This document shows positions 24,808 to 32,349 of a stretch of 56,019 nt of DNA, one piece after another; position 1 is the stretch's first letter, and each line of letters opens with the position of its first letter. Below the pieces are notes generated by a model, which did not search any database, was not told where the DNA came from, and was given only the letters and a program-made list of their open reading frames with translations. This stretch comes from Bacteroidota bacterium. GTDB taxonomy: Bacteria > Bacteroidota > Rhodothermia > Rhodothermales > Rubricoccaceae. The stretch spans positions 1 to 56,019 of the forward strand of contig JBCBNX010000021.1 in assembly GCA_039821555.1 (NCBI GenBank). The letters are read 5' to 3'. A program made the translations under genes and the position numbers.

Positions 24808-25383
24808 TTAGGCGTCGGGGCCGGGCACCGACGCGTCGGGAGCCGAAGCAGGCGGGGCCGCCGGGGTCACCTCGATGTCGGTCGCCGCGACGGCGTCAGG
24901 GCGCAGCGAGTCGCCACGCTCTTGCCACGTGGTCGTGAACTCGGCGAGGAAGCGCTCCATCAGCCCGTAGAACGTGGTCATCCGGCGGAGGTGCTCGGCG
25001 GCCCCGTCCACCAGGGCCGCGCTATCCTCGGTGGCAGCCGAGAGAAAGCGCTGCGCCACGGCGCGGCTCTCGCGCACCGTGGCCATGTTGAACGCGAAGG
25101 CGTTGAGGAAGAAGTCGCGGTGGACGGTGTAGTAGTCCTTGCGCGGCTCCGGCCCTTCAACCTTGCGGATGAGGTGCTTGTTGGCGAGGTCGCGCGCGGC
25201 GATGGAGACGGGTCCCTTGCTGCGCCCGAGCAGCTCGGCGATCTCGCCCAGCGAGCGGGCCTCGGCCTGGCTCATGAGCAGGCCCACGATGAGCGCCTGG
25301 AGCCGCCGGAGGCCAAACGACTCGTAGAGCGCGCTCACCTCTTCGATGAGGCGGCTTTCAGTGGGGCTGAGCTTGGGCGACAT
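24808..25383 (-). CDS. GbsR/MarR-type transcriptional regulator of the PHB locus
   Basis: A 191-aa winged-helix protein from ATG 25383 (MSPKLSPTESRLIEEVSALY). The DNA-binding region LRRLQALIVGLLMSQAEARS, then LGEIAELLGRSKGPVSIAAR, matches GbsR/MarR-like regulators, and the wing region is KVEGPEPRKDYYTVH. A C-terminal helical dimerisation part and an Ala/Pro/Asp tail follow. It heads the minus-strand PHB gene run, and a perfect 16-bp palindrome covers its predicted promoter, suggesting autorepression and control of PHB genes. Confidence 0.8.
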   Translation of the reverse strand: MSPKLSPTESRLIEEVSALYESFGLRRLQALIVGLLMSQAEARSLGEIAELLGRSKGPVSIAARDLANKHLIRKVEGPEPRKDYYTVHRDFFLNAFAFNMATVRESRAVAQRFLSAATEDSAALVDGAAEHLRRMTTFYGLMERFLAEFTTTWQERGDSLRPDAVAATDIEVTPAAPPASAPDASVPGPDA

Positions 25384-25430
25384 GGGCAACCACGGTAGAC
25401 AGGTTCGCGAGAGTTGCAACATACATATCG

Positions 25431-25450
25431 TTTGAAATATTTCAAATTTA
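25431..25450 (-). promoter_or_regulatory. Palindromic operator on the PHB regulator promoter
   Basis: TTTGAAATATTTCAAA (25431-25446) is a perfect 16-bp palindrome in an AT-rich island. It overlaps TAAATTTG on the minus strand (25443-25450), which matches the Bacteroidota -7 element TAnnTTTG. The divergent kinase gene starts about 160 bases away on the other side. The best reading is an autoregulatory operator for the adjacent MarR-type gene, which is inference from position and symmetry. Confidence 0.65.
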
Positions 25451-25602
25451 AATATAAAAACGCTTCCGGGCGACCTGCTCAGCTCGCGCGAACGGTCCGC
25501 TGAAGCGCCCCGCGCATCGAACCGGACGTATTGAACCCGCCTGCGTCTCCGTTTACTTTGCCGATGCCTCCACCACCCGGCTGCCGCGCCGTCGCCTTCC
25601 CC

Positions 25603-28600
25603 ATGCCCGTTTTTTCCCCTCTCCGCATGCGAGCGCCCGGCTGGAGCGTCTGGGCGCTGGGTTTGCTGGTGCTCCTGAGCGGTCCCCGCAGTGAAGCGCA
25701 GCGCACGGGCGACGTAGTGGCCGCGTTGGAGTTCGCCCCGCCAGTCGCGCCGAAGACACTTGCCTCGCAGGCCCTCGACCGCCTCCGCTTCGAGCGCTCC
25801 GACGCCCTCGCCTTCGACCAGTCGAACTTCATCACCACGCACCTGCTCGACCGCCACGGCTTTGTGTGGATGGCAAGCGAGGGCAACCTGTTTCGCTTCG
25901 ATGGCTACACGCTGCGCACCTACGGCCCGGACCCGGCCGACCCGAACTCGCTGCCGTCCGATGTGATCTATGGGCTCGCGGAGGCCCCAGACGGGCGCCT
26001 GTGGCTAGCCGCTGTGCCTGAGTCCCTGATCCGCTTCGACCCAGTGACGGAGAAGGCCGAGACGTTCGACACGCCGCTTGCCATACGGAACCGCCGTGTG
26101 GCGGTGGACTCGACCGGCTTGGTGTGGTTCATCAGCCAGCCTGTTGATGAGGCGGTACCTGGACACCGCCTCTACCGGCTCGACCCCGCGACGGGACACT
26201 CCGAGGTCGTGCCGCTCGACGCACCGGATGGGCTCCTCGTCAGCATTGTGGACATGGAGGCCAGCGCCGATGGGCACCTGTGGCTCGCCACCACCGAGTA
26301 CGGAGCCATACGGTATGATGTCTACGCGCGCCAGGCGCACTTCTATGACGCGAGCCGGGGGCTCGACACGCCCATCGCGCGGGTGCGGGTGAGCGCAAGC
26401 GGAGCCGTGTGGGCGCAAGGCGACGGCAGTCTCTATGAGTACGATGCCACCGCCGACCGCTTCACACGGCGCCTGACGGGGCCGTTGCTCGACTGGCGTC
26501 CCAATCCGTTTCTGTCTGGCTGCTATGTGGACGCGCTCCGCGTGGCGTGGTGCTACCGCGTGGACGACGGCACGCTCGCCGTCCTCGACGTGGACACGGG
26601 CGCGGAGCGCGTCTTCACCTACGACCCCGCTGACCTGGACGGGATTCCCGGCATGGGCATCGGGCGCGTGTTCGAAGACCAGGCGGGCGTGCTCTGGATC
26701 GCAGGCCTCGGCGGTGTGCGGCGGGTGACGGGGCGCCAGGGCTATTTCACGCGCATCAACAACGCGCCGACGACGTTCCTGCGCGCGGGCACGGGCCGCG
26801 ACGGAAGCCTGCTCGTCGCGGAGTTCTGTGGGGATGTCTTCAGGCTGGAGGGGACGCTGCTCGTCCCGCATCCGCTCGTCCCGCTCGGGCTCGGTCTGTG
26901 CGCGATGACCGTCACGGAGACCACGGATGGGGCCGTGTGGGTCGGCACCTGGCCGTGGCAGGCCGGACAGGGCGGTGTCTATCGCTTCGACCCGGACGGG
27001 ACCTATCGCTACTTCGTCCACGACGACGAGGACCCGACTTCGATTGCCATGCGTGGCGTCCGGGCGATCCTCGAAGACCGGACGGGCCGGATCTGGATCG
27101 GCACATCGAGCACGCTCGACCTCTACGACCCCGCCACGCAGACCTTCTCACGCGCACCAACGGTTGGCGACGGGTTCGCCGGCGACGACGTGTGGGCGCT
27201 TGCCGAGGCCCCCGACGGCACGCTCTGGGTGAGCTACTACGCCGACGGCGTCGAGCACTACGACCCCGCCACCGGCCGCGTCCTCGCACGCTACCAGCAC
27301 GACCGCACTGACCCGGCCACGCTGGGCGCGGACGTAGCGTCGTGGATCGAGCCCTCGCGACAGGACACCAACACGGTCTGGATCGCGACCTGGGGCGGCG
27401 GCCTCAACCGCCTCGACCTCAACAGTGGGCTCATGAAGCGGCTCACGCCGCGCAACGGCCTCCCCGACCTGCAGGTCAACCAGGTGCTCGAAGATGACCG
27501 GGGGCGCATCTGGGCGACAACGCCGCGCGGCCTGGTGCGCCACGACCCGGCCACGGGCGCGCTCCGCGTCTTCGGCCAAGCCGATGGCCTCCGCGCCTAC
27601 GCCGGGCTCGCCGGGTTCAGCCGCCTCGGCGACGGCCGCTTTGCCCTCACCGATGGGCGCACCTTCGAGGGCAATGGCCAACTCTTCGTCTTCCACCCCG
27701 ACTCCATCCGCGACGATGCAACGACCGCCCCGCTCGCGCTCACCGCGCTGGACGTGCAGGGGCAGGCCCGCCCGATCGCGCCGCAGCCCGATGAACTCCG
27801 CTTCGCCCCCGCCGACGAGGTGTTCGGCCTCGAGTTTGCCGCGCTCAACTATGCCGACGCTGAGCGCATCCGCTACCGTCACCGCCTGGACGGGTTCGAC
27901 AGCGACTGGATCGAGGTCGGCACCCGGCGCTATGCGGCGTACACGAACCTGCCACCCGGCCGCTACACGTTCCGTCTGCAGGCCGACCTCGGCGCCGGGT
28001 GGGGCGGCACGTTTGCGGTGCCCGTGGTCGTGGAGCCGTACTGGTGGGAAACCGCCTGGGCACGCCTCTCGGCGCTGCTGAGTGCAGTGGCCCTGGGTGT
28101 GCTGCTCGTGCGCTACCTCGCCACGCGCCAACTCCGCGCGACGCTGCGGCGGCTGGAGGTCGAGCGGCGGCTCCAGGACGAGCGCGAGCGCATCAGCCAG
28201 GACCTCCACGACCACGTCGGCGCGCAGCTCTCGACCATCGTCTCCGGCATCGACCTCGCGCGGCTGGCCTCGGCCTCGCCCAACCAAGGCGACGGGGCAC
28301 CTGCCAAGGCGGTGTCCTATCTCGACCGTCTCGAAGCGCATGCGCGCACCACAATGGCACAGCTCCGCGAGACGATCTGGGCGCTCCACCACGAGACGGT
28401 GACGCTCCAGGCCTTCCACGAGCGGCTCTGCACCTATGCCCGCACGCAGGCGGGCCTGCGCCCCAGTCCTCCCCGCATCGACTGCCGTCTCCACGCTGCC
28501 GACCCGGGATGGACGCTCACGCCGATGCAGGCGCTCAACCTCTACCGCATCGCGCAGGAGGCGGTAGAGAATGCGCTCAAGCACGCCGCTGCGCAGCACC

Positions 28601-28839
28601 TCACCATCGACGTGCAGGCGGCAACCGACGCGCTCATCCTCGTCGTGGAGGACGACGGCGCCTTCGCCGCGCCGCGGACCGTGGGTGCTACCGTGGCCGA
28701 CGACCTACGCGGCTTTGGCCTCGATGGCATGCAGCGTCGTGCCGAGCGCCTCGGCGGCCGCTTCGCGATGGACACCGCCGCTGGCACGACGGTCCGCGTG
28801 GAAATACCATGGGCACATGAGGAGCCGATGAGAGGGTGA
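25603..28839 (+). CDS. Sensor histidine kinase with beta-propeller sensor domain
   Basis: A kinase of about 1078 aa. ATG 25603 gives a signal peptide (MRAPGWSVWALGLLVLLSG core). The frame is open to TTG 25531. Two seven-bladed Reg_prop-type propellers follow, with blades of the type GLAEAPDGRLWLAAVPESLI and WIGTSSTLDLYDP. Next come a Y_Y_Y domain (YRHRLDGFDSDWIEVG), one transmembrane helix (LSALLSAVALGVLLVRYL), a HisKA_3 dimerisation helix with His869 (QDLHDHVGAQLSTI) and a HATPase domain (EAVENALKHAA, GFGLDGMQRRAERLGG). It senses an extracytoplasmic ligand, and the NarL-type regulator at 29552 is its likely partner. Confidence 0.9.
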   Translation: MPVFSPLRMRAPGWSVWALGLLVLLSGPRSEAQRTGDVVAALEFAPPVAPKTLASQALDRLRFERSDALAFDQSNFITTHLLDRHGFVWMASEGNLFRFDGYTLRTYGPDPADPNSLPSDVIYGLAEAPDGRLWLAAVPESLIRFDPVTEKAETFDTPLAIRNRRVAVDSTGLVWFISQPVDEAVPGHRLYRLDPATGHSEVVPLDAPDGLLVSIVDMEASADGHLWLATTEYGAIRYDVYARQAHFYDASRGLDTPIARVRVSASGAVWAQGDGSLYEYDATADRFTRRLTGPLLDWRPNPFLSGCYVDALRVAWCYRVDDGTLAVLDVDTGAERVFTYDPADLDGIPGMGIGRVFEDQAGVLWIAGLGGVRRVTGRQGYFTRINNAPTTFLRAGTGRDGSLLVAEFCGDVFRLEGTLLVPHPLVPLGLGLCAMTVTETTDGAVWVGTWPWQAGQGGVYRFDPDGTYRYFVHDDEDPTSIAMRGVRAILEDRTGRIWIGTSSTLDLYDPATQTFSRAPTVGDGFAGDDVWALAEAPDGTLWVSYYADGVEHYDPATGRVLARYQHDRTDPATLGADVASWIEPSRQDTNTVWIATWGGGLNRLDLNSGLMKRLTPRNGLPDLQVNQVLEDDRGRIWATTPRGLVRHDPATGALRVFGQADGLRAYAGLAGFSRLGDGRFALTDGRTFEGNGQLFVFHPDSIRDDATTAPLALTALDVQGQARPIAPQPDELRFAPADEVFGLEFAALNYADAERIRYRHRLDGFDSDWIEVGTRRYAAYTNLPPGRYTFRLQADLGAGWGGTFAVPVVVEPYWWETAWARLSALLSAVALGVLLVRYLATRQLRATLRRLEVERRLQDERERISQDLHDHVGAQLSTIVSGIDLARLASASPNQGDGAPAKAVSYLDRLEAHARTTMAQLRETIWALHHETVTLQAFHERLCTYARTQAGLRPSPPRIDCRLHAADPGWTLTPMQALNLYRIAQEAVENALKHAAAQHLTIDVQAATDALILVVEDDGAFAAPRTVGATVADDLRGFGLDGMQRRAERLGGRFAMDTAAGTTVRVEIPWAHEEPMRG

Positions 28840-28879
28840 GCCCGCGTTCTCCGAAGAGCACGGGATGTCGTGCGGCATC

Positions 28880-29113
28880 CTACCGCTGCCGCAGTTTGCG
28901 TGCAGCGTAGCCGGCGCCGGCCAACGCCAGCAGCCCCAGCCCACCGTCGATGGGTACCTGCGGCGGATTGGGCGGCAGCGTAGGTACGGCCTCGGCAGGT
29001 GTTTCCTCAAACGCGGGCGGCGATGTGGACGGCGCAGCCCAGTCGGGGAGGCTCTGCGCGGCAGCAGGCAGGGCGAACAGGAGGGTGACAGCGAGAGCGG
29101 TCAGGCGAAGCAT
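28880..29113 (-). CDS. Small secreted protein with PID-CTERM-like sorting signal
   Basis: A 77-aa protein starting at ATG 29113 with a signal peptide (MLRLTALAVTLLFALPAAAQ), a short Pro/Thr/Glu-rich middle, and a tripartite C terminus: VPIDGGLG motif, hydrophobic LLALAGAGYAA, then basic RKLRQR. This arrangement matches the PID-CTERM sorting signals of Bacteroidota, handled by an exosortase-like enzyme. It lies convergent to the histidine kinase. The frame stays open into an upstream T9SS tail relic, so the start was chosen at the signal peptide. Confidence 0.75.
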   Translation of the reverse strand: MLRLTALAVTLLFALPAAAQSLPDWAAPSTSPPAFEETPAEAVPTLPPNPPQVPIDGGLGLLALAGAGYAARKLRQR

Positions 29114-29183
29114 GGCGGTGTGCAGATCGAAGGGGACGAGCCAGGAGCGGCGGGAAAGGTAAACAGGGGGGCGCGGAGCAGCG

Positions 29184-29452
29184 TGCTTCACAACGAGCGT
29201 GCGGCCCACTTTGGCCTCGCGGCTCGCAGCCGTCGCCGACCCTACGCACCACATATACACGCCACGCGCGAGTGGCGCCGCGTCCACGCCGAGCGTGTGC
29301 CACCCCGCCTACTGGGCGCCGTCGTGCACCACGAGTACCCCGCGACCGAGCACGCCGCAGACCGCCACGCGCACCGTCGCAGCTTCAGGCAGGCCGCAGT
29401 GCAGCGTGGTCTCGTCGGCTACCGGGGTGCTCGGGAAGCGAGTCGCCAATCG
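29184..29452 (-). pseudogene. Relic of a T9SS C-terminal sorting domain
   Basis: Reading the minus strand, the text RFPSTPVADETTLHCGL, LPEAATVRVAVCGVLGRG and VLVVHDGAQ is followed by an in-frame TAG (29308-29310), then AGWHTLGVDAAPLARGVY and REAKVGRTLVVKH. This is the beta-sandwich tail (Por secretion/type A sorting domain) of type IX secretion cargo, broken by one stop and without the protein it should be attached to. It fills most of the 438-base gap between the PID-CTERM gene and the response regulator. Confidence 0.75.
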
Positions 29453-29551
29453 TTTCCCCGCTTCCGGGGGTTGTTCGCGGACGCAGGATTTCGGAGTCTG
29501 TGTGCGCTTGCCCCCTCTCACACGCCCCGGCTGCGCTAGACCCCGATTGCC

Positions 29552-30205
29552 ATGCCCGTTCGCCTCGCCCTCGTCGAAGACCGCGCCGACGTGCGCCGCC
29601 TGCTCACCGAACGCCTCGGCTTCTTCGACGATGTCGAACTGGTGCTCGTCGCGCCGAGCGCGGAGCTGTTCTTCGAGCACCTCGCCGAGCTGGACGCCAC
29701 GGAGGGCGCGGCGCTACCTGAGGTCGTGCTCATGGACATCGAGCTGCCCGGCATCGACGGGATCACAGCCACCATGCGACTCAAGGGCGCGCACCCGGCC
29801 ATCGAGGTGCTGATGCTGACCGTCTTCGAGGACGAGGAGCGCATCTTCGCGGCCGTGAAGGCTGGGGCTTCGGGCTACCTCCTCAAGGACGCGAGTGCAG
29901 GCCGCATCGTGGGCGCGGTGCTGGAGGTGGCCCACGGCGGCGCGCCCGTCTCGCCGCTCGTGGCGAAGAAGCTCCTCGGCTACGTGCGCGGCGACGACGC
30001 GGGCGAGGACCTCGGCCTCACCAACCGCGAGCGCGACGTGCTCGACCTCATCGTGGAGGGCCTCATCGAAGACGCCATCGCGGACCGCCTCTCGATCAGC
30101 CCACACACGGTCCGCTCGCACATCAAAAACCTGTACGAGAAGCTGCAGGTCCATAGCCGCGCCGAGGTGGTGCGCGTGGCCTACCAGCATCGCCTTATCC
30201 GCTGA
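29552..30205 (+). CDS. NarL/LuxR-type response regulator
   Basis: A 217-aa two-domain regulator. The receiver domain has Asp9-Glu10 region VED, phosphoacceptor Asp62 in VVLMDIELPGIDG, Thr in MLTVFEDEER, and Lys in YLLKDAS. The C-terminal LuxR helix-turn-helix reads LTNRERDVLDLIVEGLIEDA and ISPHTVRSHIKNLYEKLQ. An extra 10-residue loop lies before the phospho-Asp (ELDATEGAALPE). It probably pairs with the propeller kinase upstream, 712 bases away, as both are of the HisKA_3/NarL class. Confidence 0.92.
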   Translation: MPVRLALVEDRADVRRLLTERLGFFDDVELVLVAPSAELFFEHLAELDATEGAALPEVVLMDIELPGIDGITATMRLKGAHPAIEVLMLTVFEDEERIFAAVKAGASGYLLKDASAGRIVGAVLEVAHGGAPVSPLVAKKLLGYVRGDDAGEDLGLTNRERDVLDLIVEGLIEDAIADRLSISPHTVRSHIKNLYEKLQVHSRAEVVRVAYQHRLIR

Positions 30206-30246
30206 GGTGACGCCCACCCGCCGTGCGCCTCTACATCCACCCGCAA

Positions 30247-30402
30247 TATCCCCTATTGGGGGGATACCGCTGCGCCTGTCCACGATGCATCTTATGCCGT
30301 GCCGGTCCCGTGGGGAACAGGACCAGTCACCTGCGCTCGCCCCCTGACCTCGTGCTGGGCGACTGCTCCTCGCCGACTCCCGGCGAGGCGCGAGGTCGGA
30401 CG
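30247..30402. other. Hairpin-rich non-coding stretch after the response regulator
   Basis: The 457-base gap 30206-30662 has no supported ORF. It contains TATCCCC-tattgg-GGGGATA (30247-30266), which could end the regulator transcript, GGTCC...GGACC (about 30307-30327), and a nested structure from about 30350 to 30402 closed by GACCTCG/CGAGGTC with an inner CTCGCCG-actc-CGGCGAG stem. A four-way-junction repeat follows at 30441. Function unknown. Confidence 0.4.
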
Positions 30403-30440
30403 ACTGTGGTGGGCGTCCGGCCTCGCTTTGTGGTGGGGCA

Positions 30441-30560
30441 ACGGCTCCCCCCGCTTGAAACGCCTGCAACGGCGGTCAAGCTGTCCCCCTCGGAATCGAG
30501 GGGGACAGTTCGGGTTGTCGTGGGAGCGTAGCGACCGTCAACCCGAACGGGGGGAGCCGT
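30441..30560 (-). repeat. Four-way-junction palindromic repeat, copy B (reverse orientation)
   Basis: The outer stem is ACGGCTCCCCCCG/CGGGGGGAGCCGT (30441-30453 with 30548-30560). The first arm is CTTGA...CGCC-tgcaac-GGCG...TCAAG (30454-30480). The central arm is CTGTCCCCCTCG-gaat-CGAGGGGGACAG (30481-30508). The last arm is TTCGGGTTG...CAACCCGAA (30509-30547). All four stems are contiguous. Relative to copies A and C the arms are in reverse order, so the element is inverted. It lies upstream of the 5'-nucleotidase gene. Confidence 0.85.
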
Positions 30561-30662
30561 GCGGAGCGAAAGACCGGGTGGCTGTTTACGATGACCCGCT
30601 GACCGCATGGATCGCGCGTGCATCCATACCCCCTTTCTCTCTCACCGGACCACGCACGCGCC

Positions 30663-32195
30663 ATGTTCCGCTTCCTCTCCCCCCTCGCGCTCGCCGCGCT
30701 CCTCGTCGCGCTCACCGCGTGCGGCACCGTTCAGCCTGTTCAGGACGTCGTCGAAGAAGACATCGAGATGGTCATAGAAGACGCCTCCGACGGGCGCGTC
30801 CACGTGACCATCCTCCAGGTGAGCGACGTGCAGGAGATCGTGCCCGCCGAGGGTGGCAAGACGGGCGGCCTGGCCCGCGTCGCCGGGCTGCTGCGCGAGC
30901 TCGAAGCCGCCAACCCCAACACGTTCGTCATGGTGCCGGGCGACTTCTACAGCCCGTCGGCCATCGGCACCTCGAAGGTGGACGGCGTCCGCCTCAACGG
31001 CCAGCAGATGGTCGCCGTCTTCAACGCGATCGGCGTCGACTATGTGACGTTCGGCAACCACGAGTTCGACCTCAGCCGCGACGACTTCTACCGCCGCCTC
31101 GACGAGACCGGCTACAACATCGTCTCCTCGAACGTCACCGACGAAGACGGCGCGCTCTTCCCGAAGACCGCCGCCCACGAACTCGTCACCGTCACCGACG
31201 AAGACGGCACCGTCACGCTCGGCGTCCTCGGCGCGACCATCGGCCTCAACGTCAAGGACTACGTCCGCTACATCCCAATCCTCGATGGCCTGCAGGCGCA
31301 GGTGGACGCCATCGGTGACCAGGCCGACGTGCTCATTGCGATCACGCACCTCTCGCAGCAGCAGGACGTCACCATCGCCGAGCTGATCCCCGAGATCGAC
31401 ATCATCCTCGGCGGCCACGAGCACATCAACATGGAACTCTACCGCGGCCCCGACTTCACGCCGCTCTTCAAGGTCGACGCCAACACGCGCTCGGTCTTCG
31501 TCCACCACCTCTACATCGACCCCGAGACGGGCGACATGGACCTGGACTCGGAGCTGGTCCCGGTCACGGACGCGCTGCCCGAGGACCCCCAGGTGGCGGC
31601 CGTCGTGGACGAGTGGGTCAACATCGGCTTCCAGGGCTTCCGCGACGCAGGCTTCGACCCCGACGCCGTCGTCGCCACGATCGACCAGCCGCTCGACGGG
31701 CGCGAGATCAGCGTCCGCTTCCGGCCCACCTCGCTCACCGACCTGATCGCCGAGGCCATGCTCGCCGAGGTCCCCGACGCCCAAGTCGCCGTCTTCAACG
31801 GCGGCTCGATCCGCATCGATGACATGCTCTCGCCGGGGCCGATCACGCAGTACGACATCATCCGCGTGCTCCCGTTCGGCGGCGAGATCCTCACCGTCGT
31901 GATGCAGGGCGAGTTCCTCGCGCGCGTCCTCGATCAGGGGATCGCCAACCGCGGAATCGGCGGCTTCCTTCAGACGGCGGGCGCACAACCCACGCCCAAC
32001 GGCTGGCTCGTCGGCGGGGAACCGCTTGACCCCGATGACGCCTACCGCGTGGCCATCAACGACTTCCTGCTGAGCGGCCGCGAGGCCAACCTCGACTACC
32101 TCACGTTCGACCACCCCGGCGTGACGCTTGTCGCCGAGGGGGTCGACATCCGCATGGCCGTCATCGGCGAGATGCAGCGCCGCGCCGACGGGTGA
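30663..32195 (+). CDS. 5'-nucleotidase/metallophosphatase-family lipoprotein
   Basis: A 510-aa lipoprotein from ATG 30663 with lipobox LTAC (Cys20). The N-terminal metallophosphatase domain has ILQVSDVQEI, VPGDFYSPS, VTFGNHEFDLS, THLSQQQ and GGHEHIN. The C-terminal 5'-nucleotidase substrate domain has NGGSIRIDD and PFGGEIL. Such enzymes hydrolyse nucleotides or related phosphoesters in the periplasm. The first metal motif is D-x-Q rather than D-x-H, as in the DVYEI subfamily, which may alter metal binding. Start codons upstream lack a signal peptide. Confidence 0.88.
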   Translation: MFRFLSPLALAALLVALTACGTVQPVQDVVEEDIEMVIEDASDGRVHVTILQVSDVQEIVPAEGGKTGGLARVAGLLRELEAANPNTFVMVPGDFYSPSAIGTSKVDGVRLNGQQMVAVFNAIGVDYVTFGNHEFDLSRDDFYRRLDETGYNIVSSNVTDEDGALFPKTAAHELVTVTDEDGTVTLGVLGATIGLNVKDYVRYIPILDGLQAQVDAIGDQADVLIAITHLSQQQDVTIAELIPEIDIILGGHEHINMELYRGPDFTPLFKVDANTRSVFVHHLYIDPETGDMDLDSELVPVTDALPEDPQVAAVVDEWVNIGFQGFRDAGFDPDAVVATIDQPLDGREISVRFRPTSLTDLIAEAMLAEVPDAQVAVFNGGSIRIDDMLSPGPITQYDIIRVLPFGGEILTVVMQGEFLARVLDQGIANRGIGGFLQTAGAQPTPNGWLVGGEPLDPDDAYRVAINDFLLSGREANLDYLTFDHPGVTLVAEGVDIRMAVIGEMQRRADG

Positions 32196-32233
32196 GGTGA
32201 AGTTCGAAGTGAGAGGTCCGATGTGAGAAGTAG
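32192..32233. repeat. Heptad repeat (GAAGTNN) after the 5'-nucleotidase gene
   Basis: Six 7-mers, GTGAGGT GAAGTTC, then GAAGTGA GAGGTCC GATGTGA GAAGTAG, overlap the TGA stop of the upstream gene. I see no clear opposite arm in the following 115 bases before the next start. The unit GAAGTNN recurs at 55864. Confidence 0.6.
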
Positions 32234-32349
32234 GTCAGAGCCCGGGCGCTGAGCCTGTGCCTGACGCCTCAGCGGGGGTTCCCCTCGCACAGACATTGAG
32301 TGATGCGAGGTAGGGTGGAGACGGTTCTCCCCCAAACCTGTCTCGTTCC

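Noticed and set aside
30618..30662. Upstream start of the 5'-nucleotidase lipoprotein
   Set aside because: It would place 15 charged and polar residues before a perfect lipoprotein signal peptide that begins at ATG 30663.
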